NCBI GenBank assembly: GCA_022706085.1
Contig: JAKJDF010000006.1
Location: 62,001-126,000 of the forward strand
Length of the DNA stretch: 64,000 bases
Direction: 5' to 3'
Source of the DNA: Candidatus Latescibacterota bacterium
GTDB taxonomy: Bacteria; Latescibacterota; MWCZ01
This document shows, piece after piece, positions 18,187 through 26,723 of this stretch (position 1 is the stretch's first letter; each line of letters opens with the position of its first letter). The position numbers were made by a program, and so were the translations under genes. The notes beneath the pieces are model-generated. The model made no database searches. It was not told where the DNA came from and saw only the letters and a list, made by a program, of their open reading frames with translations.

Positions 18187-19728
18187 TCAAGCCGTTGAAG
18201 ACGGCAAACGACTCGGCGTTTCTGCGAGCCAGGCGGCAGCGAGTTTGCCAAGATGATCCGTGCCTTCCAGCATCTCGGCGCGGCCTTCGTCCACGAGAAT
18301 GACACCGTCGGCTGTGCGTGCCGCGAAATCGAGATCGTGCGTGATTATCAGGAGGGTCTTGCCCTGATTTGAGAGATCGCTCACGATTTCCGACAGCTGT
18401 TCCACACTTTCGGCATCGAGCCCGGACGTCGGTTCATCCAGGACTATTATGTCCGGTTCTGAGACCAGCACTCCCGCCAGTGCCACCCGGCGCTTCTCTC
18501 CCGTACTGAGCGTTCCCGGAGCGCGATTCCCGAAAGTGTCCGGGTCCAGGCCCATCCGGTTCAGGAAAAGCCTGGCGCGTCGGTACGCCTCTGTCCTTTC
18601 CATCCCGCGTTGTAGCAATCCAAAGGCCACGTCGTCCAGCACTGAGGCTTCAAACAACTGGAGGTCCACCCTTTGAAAGGTCAATCCTACGATTCGTCGG
18701 ATTTCATGCAGAGTAATGCTCCGGGCGGGGCGTTCTTTTATCCGGACTTCTCCGCTGGTCGGTTCGAGCAACCGGTTGAGATGATATGCCAGCGTCGTCT
18801 TTCCGGAGCCCGATTTGCCCACTATCGCTAGAACGCTCCCGTGGAGCGCCTGGAACGTAACGTCTTTCAGGACATGATTCGTTTCAATCCCGTCTTCCCG
18901 CACGTGGTTGAGACATTCGGTGGAAATGGCTATTGACTGCCCTGGCCGTGAGTTCCGTGACGGTATTTCGCTTGAAACGGCGACTCCCCACCTGCGCAGG
19001 GAGTCACGATCCTCCAGCGCCTGCCGCCGCGGACCGTCGAACACGACGTGTCCTTTGTCCATCACGATCACACGCTCAGCACGCGCGGCTTCCTGAAGGT
19101 TCTGTGTTACATGGACGACCGCTTTCGAACCCCGTATTTCGTTGAGGAGCTCCAACAGCGCCACAGAGGAAACGAGATCGAGCATGGAGGTGGGCTCGTC
19201 GAGAACAAGGACGTCCGGGTTTGTCGCCCAGACCGCTGCAATCGCTACGCGTTGCTGTTCCCCGCCTGAAAGCGCTGAAGTAGAGCGCTTCCTGACGTGT
19301 TGCAGGTGGAATGTATCCAGCGCTGCTTCGACCTGTCGGTCCATTTCTTCAGGGGGCACGGCACGGTTTTCCAGGCCGAACGCAATCTCGTCTTCAACCG
19401 TCACAGCCACCATCTGATCGTCGGGGTCCTGAAAGACGAGACCAACCCGCCGCCTGATTTCACGCAGGTGCCGTGGCTCCCGGGTCGACAGCCCGAACAC
19501 GAAGCACTCACCTGAGGTGGGGATGAGCAGGCCGTTGAAATGTCGAATGAGTGTTGTCTTACCAGAGCCGTTACGCCCGATTACCGCGACATACTCGCCC
19601 GGCGAAATCGTGATTGACACTCCGTCGAGGAGAAATCTCCCGCGGATATCGAACGCCACCGAGCGCATTTCGATCGCAGGCGGGGCCGGAACAGCTTGTG
19701 TGGCGGCTGAGGAAACGGTATCATTCAT
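18187..19728 (-). CDS. Double ABC ATPase, energy-coupling-factor type (EcfA1-EcfA2 fused)
   Basis: A 513-residue protein with two complete ABC ATPase domains in one chain. The first has GRNGSGKTT, a Q-loop segment VFQDPDDQMVAVTVEDEIAFGL, the signature LSGGEQQR and VLVLDEPTSMLD. The second has GKSGSGKTT, TFQRVDLQLFEASVLDDVAFGL, LSTGEKRR and IIVLDEPTSGLD. The FQDPDDQ-like sequence and VEDEIAFGL are hallmarks of ECF/CbiO ATPases, which power vitamin or metal uptake. No EcfT or substrate-binding S component lies nearby, so the cargo is unknown. ATG 19728 is the likely start; TTG 19755 would add nine residues. Confidence 0.88.
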   Translation of the reverse strand: MNDTVSSAATQAVPAPPAIEMRSVAFDIRGRFLLDGVSITISPGEYVAVIGRNGSGKTTLIRHFNGLLIPTSGECFVFGLSTREPRHLREIRRRVGLVFQDPDDQMVAVTVEDEIAFGLENRAVPPEEMDRQVEAALDTFHLQHVRKRSTSALSGGEQQRVAIAAVWATNPDVLVLDEPTSMLDLVSSVALLELLNEIRGSKAVVHVTQNLQEAARAERVIVMDKGHVVFDGPRRQALEDRDSLRRWGVAVSSEIPSRNSRPGQSIAISTECLNHVREDGIETNHVLKDVTFQALHGSVLAIVGKSGSGKTTLAYHLNRLLEPTSGEVRIKERPARSITLHEIRRIVGLTFQRVDLQLFEASVLDDVAFGLLQRGMERTEAYRRARLFLNRMGLDPDTFGNRAPGTLSTGEKRRVALAGVLVSEPDIIVLDEPTSGLDAESVEQLSEIVSDLSNQGKTLLIITHDLDFAARTADGVILVDEGRAEMLEGTDHLGKLAAAWLAETPSRLPSSTA

Positions 19729-19732
19729 CACT

Positions 19733-20026
19733 ATGATAGGACCTACGGACCCCAACGGCGGGCAAAACTCGGTGGAAGTCAGTCTCGGCGAGCACGTCGA
19801 AGGACGTTACTCGAACGTTGTCATGATTACGCACACGGCGACTGAGGTAATCCTCGATTTCTCGGTTCATGTGCCGGGTCTGCCCGGGCCAAAGGTCGTA
19901 TCGAGGATAATCATCACGCCCGAGCACGCAAAACGCCTGTTGGGCGCCCTTGACGACAACATCAAGAAATACGAGAAGCGTTTCGGGGCAATTCATCACC
20001 CTGAGGAACGAAACCCGCCCGCCTGA
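19733..20026 (+). CDS. DUF3467 family protein
   Basis: A 97-residue soluble protein matching DUF3467 in its core: YSNVVMITHTATEVILDF, then VPGLPGPKVVSRIIITPEHAKRLLGALDDNI, the whole length of this small family. Its function is unknown. ATG 19733 lies only four bases from the start codon of the divergent ABC gene, and no proper ribosome binding site is visible. The promoter must lie inside the ABC gene or the mRNA is nearly leaderless. Its stop directly abuts the stop of the VanZ-like gene on the other strand. Confidence 0.8.
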   Translation: MIGPTDPNGGQNSVEVSLGEHVEGRYSNVVMITHTATEVILDFSVHVPGLPGPKVVSRIIITPEHAKRLLGALDDNIKKYEKRFGAIHHPEERNPPA

Positions 20027-20416
20027 TCAATTCCTGAAGAGATACCGTTTTATCAGCAGCGCGCCAATAGCAGTTCCGACGAGGTTGGCGGCCGCGTCGC
20101 CCACAGACGGAACACGTCCCGGTGCGACCGCCTGCGCGAACTCGGTTGCGCACCCCAGGAATGCTCCCCAGCTCAACACGATGGCGAGGACATGTTCCCT
20201 TGTGAGGAATGCCGCAGCAGTGAGAAAGGCAAGAACCAGAAAAACAACGAGGTGCGCAAGCTTATCCCACCCCAGAAACCCGAGGTCCGGCACACTGTCG
20301 CCGGGCACCATCATGCTGGCGGTTAATGCAGCCGAGTACAACGCCCAGCTGGAGAGAAGCGACTTTCGATACCGGAGGAGAACCGGCTCCGGTTCGATCT
20401 GAGAAGGTCTAGACAT
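20027..20416 (-). CDS. VanZ-like family membrane protein
   Basis: A 129-residue protein with four predicted helices and the VanZ-like pattern GWDKLAHLVVFLVLAFL, followed by a later helix with ATEFAQAVAPGRVPSVGDAAANLVGTAIGA; the conserved Asp and Asn of the last motif are present. VanZ itself gives low-level teicoplanin resistance, but most homologues have no assigned role. The ATG overlaps the end of the PurM fusion gene by eight bases, so it is the last gene of that long transcript. Confidence 0.8.
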   Translation of the reverse strand: MSRPSQIEPEPVLLRYRKSLLSSWALYSAALTASMMVPGDSVPDLGFLGWDKLAHLVVFLVLAFLTAAAFLTREHVLAIVLSWGAFLGCATEFAQAVAPGRVPSVGDAAANLVGTAIGALLIKRYLFRN

Positions 20417-22214
20417 ACTGGACGTTCCGATCTCCCGAGACTACTTCGCCTATCAGCCACGCCGTTTCCCCCGTTGCGGTGAGTTCTTCGAGTACGGTAC
20501 CTGTCGAGGCACTGTCGACCACAAGAACCATACCGATTCCCATGTTGAAAGCCCGGAACGCTTCTTCAACGGTAAGATTCCCGAACCTGACCAAAGTCCG
20601 AAAAATCGGTGGTGTGTCCCACGCTGCCGTCTGCACCCGTGCAGAAAGTCCCGCCGGGAGAATTCGAGGCACGTTGTCCGTGATGCCGCCTCCGGTGATG
20701 TGAGCCATTCCGTGGATCATTCCGTGCGCGAGCAGCGGCAAAAGTGCGTGGAGATAACACCGGTGCGGAGCAAGGAGCGCGTCCGCGACAGTTTTGCCCC
20801 ATTCCGGAACGAATGTGTCCGTATTCCAGCCGGCGATATCAAAGATCAATTTCCGTGCGAGCGAGTATCCGTTTGTATGCAGCCCGTCCGACATCAAGCC
20901 GATCAGCGCATCACCACGTCGGACGCGATCGCCGGTGATGACTTCTCGTTTTCCCACAACTCCGACGATAGTTCCCGCGAGGTCGTACTCCCCGGGTTTG
21001 TACATGTCGGGCATCTCTGCTGTTTCGCCCCCAAGCAGAGCGCACCCGGCTGCAGTGCACGCATTGGACAAGCCCTCCACCACGTCGAGGACTATCTGCG
21101 TATCATGCCTTCCCAGCGCGATGTAATCCATGAAGAAAAGCGGAACGGCGCCCATGACGAGAATATCGTTCACGCAATGGTTCACCAGATCCATCCCCAC
21201 GGTGGTGTGACGGCCTGCCGCCACGGCCACTTTGAGTTTGGTTCCCACTCCGTCCGTGCTTGCAACGAGAACAGGGTCCTCCAAGTCCCCGAAATCGGCC
21301 TCAAACAGGCCGCCAAAACTTCCCAGCTCGGTCAGAACCCGTGGTGTATAACTTCTGCGAACAAGCTCTTTGAGGAGTTTCTTCGTTCTGTTCGCCTTTT
21401 CGATGTCCACACCTGCGTCCGCATAAGTAATGGTCCGCTGTGGCTCCACAGACCTCGCCGCTAAGTGACGCGTGAACCACGAGACAGTGCGTTCGATCAC
21501 CTGTTCCTCCGCGCCCGCACTGCTGAAGAGGTGGTCCGCACCATCAATCAGAACACGTTCGGATGGGATTCCCGTTGAAGGACGCGCATCGAAAAACGAT
21601 TGACTTGTGCCGGCTGGCACCGCCTGGTCATTGGTGCCATGAAGAATCAGAACAGGGGCACCGGAGCGGGCGAGCGAGGCCACCGGATCAACGCGGGGCA
21701 ATTCGTCCACAAACGCTCGCCCCAGAAACAAACCGGGTGAGAACTCATGGGGGAACGTGATTCCTTCAATGAGAAAAGGTGCGAACTGAACGTCAGGATC
21801 GCTCACGGGAGCCCACAGGACCACTGCTTTCAAGAGGGGCGTGTCCCCCGCTACACACGCCGCTACACATCCCCCGAGCGAGAACCCGAGGATGCCGATT
21901 CGCTCGCGATCCACCCCTTCACAGGTTGAGAGAAAGGTTATTGCGGCTTTCGCGTCGGAAACCTCATCCGAAATCGTCATGTTGTGGAACTCGCCCTCGC
22001 TGTCGCCTGACCCCCGGAAATCGAAACGGAGGACCGCAATTCCCGAGCTTGCCAGGCGTCGTGCGAGACGGACGAAAATCCACCGCGCTTCGCTTTTTGT
22101 TCCGGTGAACCCGTGACAAAGCACCACGCCGGGCGCTGTCCCGTCCAGATCGGGGCGGTGCAGAATGCCCACGATCTGTTGGCCGTGGTTCTGAAACGAA
22201 ACGAGTTTTTCCAT
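20409..22214 (-). CDS. purM: Fusion of an alpha/beta hydrolase with phosphoribosylformylglycinamidine cyclo-ligase (PurM)
   Basis: One uninterrupted 601-residue frame. Residues 1 to about 253 are an alpha/beta hydrolase of the serine-aminopeptidase/esterase type: oxyanion HGFTG, nucleophile Ser112 in GFSLGG, Asp196 in HGTNDQAVP and His228 in DGADH, so the triad is complete. From about residue 263 (TYADAGVDIEKAN) the rest is a full PurM, which closes FGAM to AIR with ATP: STDGVGTK, GGETAEMPDMY, SDGLHTNGYSLAR and HITGGGITDNVPR are all present. There is no stop and almost no linker. A GTG at 21449-21447, eight codons before the PurM start, could allow separate internal initiation, but its AGG is only three bases away. 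ATG 22214 is preferred over TTG 22235 as the start. purD and purE lie about 30 kb away. Confidence 0.9.
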   Translation of the reverse strand: MEKLVSFQNHGQQIVGILHRPDLDGTAPGVVLCHGFTGTKSEARWIFVRLARRLASSGIAVLRFDFRGSGDSEGEFHNMTISDEVSDAKAAITFLSTCEGVDRERIGILGFSLGGCVAACVAGDTPLLKAVVLWAPVSDPDVQFAPFLIEGITFPHEFSPGLFLGRAFVDELPRVDPVASLARSGAPVLILHGTNDQAVPAGTSQSFFDARPSTGIPSERVLIDGADHLFSSAGAEEQVIERTVSWFTRHLAARSVEPQRTITYADAGVDIEKANRTKKLLKELVRRSYTPRVLTELGSFGGLFEADFGDLEDPVLVASTDGVGTKLKVAVAAGRHTTVGMDLVNHCVNDILVMGAVPLFFMDYIALGRHDTQIVLDVVEGLSNACTAAGCALLGGETAEMPDMYKPGEYDLAGTIVGVVGKREVITGDRVRRGDALIGLMSDGLHTNGYSLARKLIFDIAGWNTDTFVPEWGKTVADALLAPHRCYLHALLPLLAHGMIHGMAHITGGGITDNVPRILPAGLSARVQTAAWDTPPIFRTLVRFGNLTVEEAFRAFNMGIGMVLVVDSASTGTVLEELTATGETAWLIGEVVSGDRNVQYV

Positions 22215-22251
22215 TGGATGCTTCGGTCCTTCCAATCAGGCTTGCCCGGTT

Positions 22252-23229
22252 TCAGCTGGTCAAAACCTCTGGATTCACAAGGTTTGGCGGTTTTTCTCCG
22301 TGCAGGGCAGCCAGCAGATTCGTCGCCGCCATGACAGCCATCTTGTTTCGTGTTGCGATGGTGGCGCTTGCAGTATGCGGCGTCAGAACCGTGTTTCTGC
22401 AATCCGCCAACCCAGGGGCGAGCTGCGGCTCATCTTCGTACACGTCCAACCCCGCGCCTGCAATTGACCCCGATTTCAGTGCCTCCACCAGTGCACGCTC
22501 ATCCACTACCGGGCCGCGAGACGTGTTAACCAGGATAGCGCTTTTTTTCATCAGGGCGAGTTCCCGCCTACCGATCAGATGGTGCGTTTCCTCCAGCAGG
22601 GGGACATGGAGTGTAACGATATCGGATACCCGAAGAAGTTCGTCGAGATCCACCCTTTTCGCGTTCAGGCTCGATATCTCGGGGTTGGGTGCGGAGTCCG
22701 TGTAAAGCACCTTCATCCCGAATCCCTGCGCCCGCCTCGCGACCGCGCACCCGATTCGGCCTGCGCCGACAATGCCAAGCGTACCGCCGAATACGTCCAT
22801 GCCGAGGAGCATCATTGGTCCCCACCCATGGAACTCCCCGGCGCGAACAAGCGTGTCTCCTTCGACGATTCTTCGGGCCGTCGCCATGATGAGCGCCCAC
22901 GCCATGTCCGCAGTAGTTTCCGTAAGCACGCCGGGCGTATTCGTCACCATGATGCCGCGTTTCGTGGCGGCAACCACGTCCACGTTATTGTAGCCCACCG
23001 CATAGTTCGCAAACACGCGCGCGCCGCGAGCCGCTTCCAGGACCGGTTCGTCGACAACGTCTGTCAACAGGCACAGAACTCCGTCCCTTCCGCTCACACC
23101 GGCCACTAACTCCTCATGCGTCAACACACGGTCTTCGGGGCTGACTTCGAAGTTCACACCGGCATTGCGGAGCAGGTCGAGACCGGCGTCAGGTATGCGG
23201 CGCGTGACGAACACATTCCATCTTGGCAT
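22252..23229 (-). CDS. gyaR: D-2-hydroxyacid dehydrogenase, glyoxylate/hydroxypyruvate reductase-like
   Basis: NAD(P)-dependent reductase of 325 aa that interconverts glyoxylate/glycolate or hydroxypyruvate/D-glycerate. The Rossmann motif is GIVGAGRIGCAVARRAQGFGM, the catalytic Arg lies in LVNTSRGPVVDE, the Glu in LDVYEDEPQ and the His in LTPHTASAT. The order and spacing fit the GyaR/GRHPR group best. The start has AAGGG at seven bases. It lies between galK and the hydrolase-PurM fusion in the same long transcription unit; the GlcD-type oxidase elsewhere in the window could act on its product. Confidence 0.88.
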   Translation of the reverse strand: MPRWNVFVTRRIPDAGLDLLRNAGVNFEVSPEDRVLTHEELVAGVSGRDGVLCLLTDVVDEPVLEAARGARVFANYAVGYNNVDVVAATKRGIMVTNTPGVLTETTADMAWALIMATARRIVEGDTLVRAGEFHGWGPMMLLGMDVFGGTLGIVGAGRIGCAVARRAQGFGMKVLYTDSAPNPEISSLNAKRVDLDELLRVSDIVTLHVPLLEETHHLIGRRELALMKKSAILVNTSRGPVVDERALVEALKSGSIAGAGLDVYEDEPQLAPGLADCRNTVLTPHTASATIATRNKMAVMAATNLLAALHGEKPPNLVNPEVLTS

Positions 23230-23252
23230 CGTTTTTCCCTTTTTTTAGTTGA

Positions 23253-24425
23253 CTACGCCGGTTCTTCTTTTCTGCTCCCCTCGTCAGGAACAACGCGCAT
23301 GGCGGTTCCAGCCTTGCTCGTTTTTGCTCGGTATTCCTCGACGACTTCCTCCGCGAACGCGTCTGCGGCACATGTGTCCACCAAAGAAACCACAGCGCCC
23401 CCGAAACCGGCTCCCGTGAGACGTGCCCCATAACATCCCGGGGCGGAAGAGGCGATTTCCGCGAGAAGATCGATCTCGGGAAGGCTTATCTCGTAATCAT
23501 CCCTCATGCTGACGTGAGATTCGTGGAGCAGCTTCCCCACCGTTCGAAAATCGTTTTCGGCGAAGGCTTTCGCAGCCGCGCAGACGCGTGCGTTCTCGGT
23601 CACTACATGCCGGCACCTGCGAAACACTGTTTCCGACATGTTCTTCCGGCCAATATTCAGCATTTCCGTCGTGACATCCCTCAGTGCTTCTGTCCCGGGA
23701 TATCGCGTTTTCAGCAGGCGCACACCTTCTTCGCACTGACCTCTGCGTTCGTTATAGCGAGTGGCGGAAAGCCCCCGCGGGATTCCCGAGTCGAGAATGA
23801 CAAGTGAAAGTTCCCTTGGGATCTGGACGCGCTCAAACGTAAGTGTCCTGCAGTCAAGGACGATTGCACCGCCTGCAACACTTGACATCTGATCCATTAT
23901 CCCACAGCGCACACCTGCGAATTCGTGCTCTGCTTTCTGGCAAAGGGTGGCGAGTTCCGTTATCGAAAACGAAGCCGCGACCAATTGGCTCAACGCAGCG
24001 GCCGTGGCGGCCTCCAGAGCGGCGGAACTGCTCAGTCCCGCACCGGTGGGAAGATCGCTTGCGACGGACGCGCAGAACGCGGGTACGCGCTCCCCGCGAT
24101 CCGCGAACTGGGCCGCCACCCCCGCCACATAATTGGCCCAGCAGTCACCTTCCATGCGCCGCCACGGCGGACAATCGGCCAGCACCGGATCCGGACGGGA
24201 GGTCGAAACGAACCCCGAGCGCCCGTCGCGCGATGCTCCCATTGCCACGAACGTTCTTCTGTTGATCGCCACCGGAAAGACGAACCCATCGTTGTAATCT
24301 GTGTGTTCACCGATGAGATTGACACGGCCAGGAGACGAGGCGAGGCTAGCAGGCTCCCTCCGCCAGGTTGCCCGAAAAAGAGCACATGCCTGTTCAGCAA
24401 GGGAAATGGGTCCCGACATCGTCAC
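23253..24425 (-). CDS. galK: Galactokinase
   Basis: GHMP-family kinase of 390 aa that phosphorylates galactose at C1 (Leloir pathway). The signature GRVNLIGEHTDYNDGFVFP is near the N-terminus, the ATP loop LPTGAGLSSSAALE is at about residues 123-136, and the third GHMP motif GARLTGAGFGGAVV is near the C-terminus. Start GTG 24425 overlaps the stop of the preceding PEGA gene (GTGA); an ATG two codons later is possible. galT and galE are not in the window. Confidence 0.95.
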   Translation of the reverse strand: MTMSGPISLAEQACALFRATWRREPASLASSPGRVNLIGEHTDYNDGFVFPVAINRRTFVAMGASRDGRSGFVSTSRPDPVLADCPPWRRMEGDCWANYVAGVAAQFADRGERVPAFCASVASDLPTGAGLSSSAALEAATAAALSQLVAASFSITELATLCQKAEHEFAGVRCGIMDQMSSVAGGAIVLDCRTLTFERVQIPRELSLVILDSGIPRGLSATRYNERRGQCEEGVRLLKTRYPGTEALRDVTTEMLNIGRKNMSETVFRRCRHVVTENARVCAAAKAFAENDFRTVGKLLHESHVSMRDDYEISLPEIDLLAEIASSAPGCYGARLTGAGFGGAVVSLVDTCAADAFAEEVVEEYRAKTSKAGTAMRVVPDEGSRKEEPA

Positions 24426-25111
24426 TCAGCCATGCCGCCTGCGGTATCGGAACGAACCGGATACAGCGTGAATGTTGCCATCCCCTGAGGAGATCCTTCG
24501 GTGAGGTGTACGATGATGGAAGAGGGAACTGCACGAAAACCGGGACGCGCAACAGAAATCACGTGAGGACCGGCCTTTGCCACGGGAAGAACCGCGTCGG
24601 TTGTAGAATTCGCTGACACCCCGTCCAGGAAAACGGCGGCGCCTTGAGGGTTTGACATCACTTTTATCTCCAAGGCGGGGCGAAACGCAGGAGCGCGGCC
24701 GTCGCGGAAATACAGGAATCCCGCGACAAGAAGGCCGACGACCGCCAGAAAACCGAAAAACTCCCCGGAAGGCAGTCGCCGCTGGATGCGCCGGATCAAC
24801 CCCGACCTTTTCCTGCGATGGCTCGCCTTTCTCTTCGCGATCTCATCCTGGGTGAGCCATTCAGTTTCTCCTCGATGGTTCCTGTAACGGAAAAGTCCGC
24901 GCTCAGCGTAGAAAGCGTCTTCCTCTTCCCTCATCACGCGAAGCCGACGGGCGCGGCGCAGCTCAGCGTTTACGTCGACGCCATCCGAGGCAATGCCGTT
25001 GCCTGTGTTTCGGTGTTCGTTCTCGGCCAGAAGGCGTCTGCGCGCCTCTTCGCGTATCTGCTCCTCTTCCTCCGGAGAAAGAGGGTTTGAAAGGTTTTCT
25101 TCAGCGGCCAA
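24422..25111 (-). CDS. PEGA-domain membrane protein
   Basis: A 229-residue protein. The first 95 residues are highly charged, with a probable coiled segment (EEEEQIREEARRRLLAENE) and a stretch FRYRNHRGETEWLTQDEIAKRK. A single membrane helix follows at about residues 122-140. A PEGA domain covers about 150-218: IKVMSNPQGAAVFLDGVSANSTT, then GPHVISVARPGFRAV. Such domains are usually extracytoplasmic and bind cell-wall or surface structures. I place the start at TTG 25111 because GGAAGGA lies exactly six bases upstream; longer frames would run deep into the S41 protease gene. It overlaps that gene's stop and couples to galK through a GTGA overlap. Confidence 0.75.
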   Translation of the reverse strand: MAAEENLSNPLSPEEEEQIREEARRRLLAENEHRNTGNGIASDGVDVNAELRRARRLRVMREEEDAFYAERGLFRYRNHRGETEWLTQDEIAKRKASHRRKRSGLIRRIQRRLPSGEFFGFLAVVGLLVAGFLYFRDGRAPAFRPALEIKVMSNPQGAAVFLDGVSANSTTDAVLPVAKAGPHVISVARPGFRAVPSSIIVHLTEGSPQGMATFTLYPVRSDTAGGMAE

Positions 25112-26723
25112 TGTGCGTCCTTCCAGAACGAGAACGGTTGAGCAGCGATCGTGCATCCGCAAGATGCGCACGCGCTGCAGAAAGCTCAGTATCGAACGGT
25201 GCAAGGACACGGTAACGAGCTTGCTGTCCCCACATCTTTTCTGCGATCGCTGCCGCCAGATGGGGTCTGACGGAGTTCTCCTCCGCCTCCAGTTTCGATC
25301 GCGTGAACGAAGAATCCATTCGCACACAAAAATCAACAAACGCACTGAGCAGGCGATCATCCACAAGCCGCGAAGCGCGGAATTCCTCTCCTCGTTGCGG
25401 CGCTGCAACTGCCGTATTCGCGGCGTCGTTCACGAATCGGAAAAACAGCGCCGAAGAGTAAAGCCTCGCAAGCACCGGATCAGGCTCATTCCGCGGGATC
25501 GCGTAATCGGGCGAGATGCCACCTTTGCCGTAAACAACCCGCCCCAGAGGTGTCACGAAACGCTGTCCCTGCGACGTATCCTCTCTGACGCCTTCAGTCA
25601 TCCCGCTGAGAATGTACTGCGCAGTGCCCGCACCGTACTCGCGCTGGATCAGTCTCCCGGTCGGGGTGTAATAGCGCGCGACAGTAAGGAGCAGGACGCC
25701 GCCGCCCTGGGCCTGCTGACTCAGGTCGAACTGCCGCTGCACCAGACCCTTCCCGAAACTTTGTTGTCCCACAATGATTCCGCGATCCGTGTCCTGCAAC
25801 GCACCCGCCACAATTTCTGAGGCGCTCGCGGATCCCCGATTTATGAGTACGACGACGGGTGTATCAACTTTCCGTGAACCGGATGTGGCGAAAAAGGTCT
25901 GATTGGCCTGTTCCCAGCGACCGCGCTGGGAAACAATGACGGACCCCGCGTCGAGGAAGAAATCGGCGACTGCGACTGCGGCGTTCAGTTCTCCACCCCC
26001 GTTGTCCCTCAGGTCCAGAACAAGATACCGCATGTCCGCGTTATTCAGCCTGCCGAGGGCTTCTTCCACTTCCTGGCCGGTTGTCTGCGCAAAATTCGCG
26101 ATGCGGATGTAACCGGTGCTGTCATCCAGCATGAAAGCGTAGGGAACGCTTTTCAACGGGATCACGCCCCGAACGATTTCTACAGGCAGGGGTGTTTCCC
26201 GGCCGTTCCGCCGGATCTCGAGCCGCACTCTGGTGCCAACCGGCCCTTTCAGGTGCTCCTGGACCTCAGCCTCGCGCCAGTTGACTGTTGTCAGACCATT
26301 TACGGAAAGAATTCGATCGCCGGAAAGGAGCCCGGCGTGTTCTGCCGGCCCGCCTTCGATCACGGAGGTTACCGTGGGAAGCCCTTCAATGATGGTGTAA
26401 TAGATGCCGACGCCTCCGAAACTTCCGCGTACACGTTCGCCGAAGCGAGCGGCTTCCTCGGGAGGCAGGTAGTCGCTGTGAGGGTCAAGACGATCGAGAA
26501 GGCCGTCTATTGCGCCGTCCATCAGTCGATCTGTGTCCACCTCATCGACATACACGTCCCGGGCCAGTCGCACGATTGTACTCAGGATTGTCAGCCGCGC
26601 GTAGAAACCGCGGGCTGCCGCCATTACGCTCGGCGCGCAGATCGCCAGGAACACAGCAGTCGCGCCAAGGATTACCGTGTTCCTTGTTCTGCTGCTGCGA
26701 AAACAGGAAAACACGGACTTCAT
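25101..26723 (-). CDS. ctpA: S41 carboxy-terminal processing peptidase
   Basis: Exported serine protease of 540 aa that trims C-termini of envelope proteins. A membrane or signal segment covers about 15-36, a PDZ domain about 95-175 (GGVGIYYTIIEGLPTVTSVIEG, GDRILSVNG), and the S41 domain follows. The catalytic Ser302 (GSASASEIVAGAL) and Lys325 (SFGKGLVQ) are present. A C-terminal region of about 110 residues after the protease domain has no clear family. Its ATG overlaps the stop of the upstream glycosyltransferase gene (ATGA). Confidence 0.92.
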   Translation of the reverse strand: MKSVFSCFRSSRTRNTVILGATAVFLAICAPSVMAAARGFYARLTILSTIVRLARDVYVDEVDTDRLMDGAIDGLLDRLDPHSDYLPPEEAARFGERVRGSFGGVGIYYTIIEGLPTVTSVIEGGPAEHAGLLSGDRILSVNGLTTVNWREAEVQEHLKGPVGTRVRLEIRRNGRETPLPVEIVRGVIPLKSVPYAFMLDDSTGYIRIANFAQTTGQEVEEALGRLNNADMRYLVLDLRDNGGGELNAAVAVADFFLDAGSVIVSQRGRWEQANQTFFATSGSRKVDTPVVVLINRGSASASEIVAGALQDTDRGIIVGQQSFGKGLVQRQFDLSQQAQGGGVLLLTVARYYTPTGRLIQREYGAGTAQYILSGMTEGVREDTSQGQRFVTPLGRVVYGKGGISPDYAIPRNEPDPVLARLYSSALFFRFVNDAANTAVAAPQRGEEFRASRLVDDRLLSAFVDFCVRMDSSFTRSKLEAEENSVRPHLAAAIAEKMWGQQARYRVLAPFDTELSAARAHLADARSLLNRSRSGRTHIGR

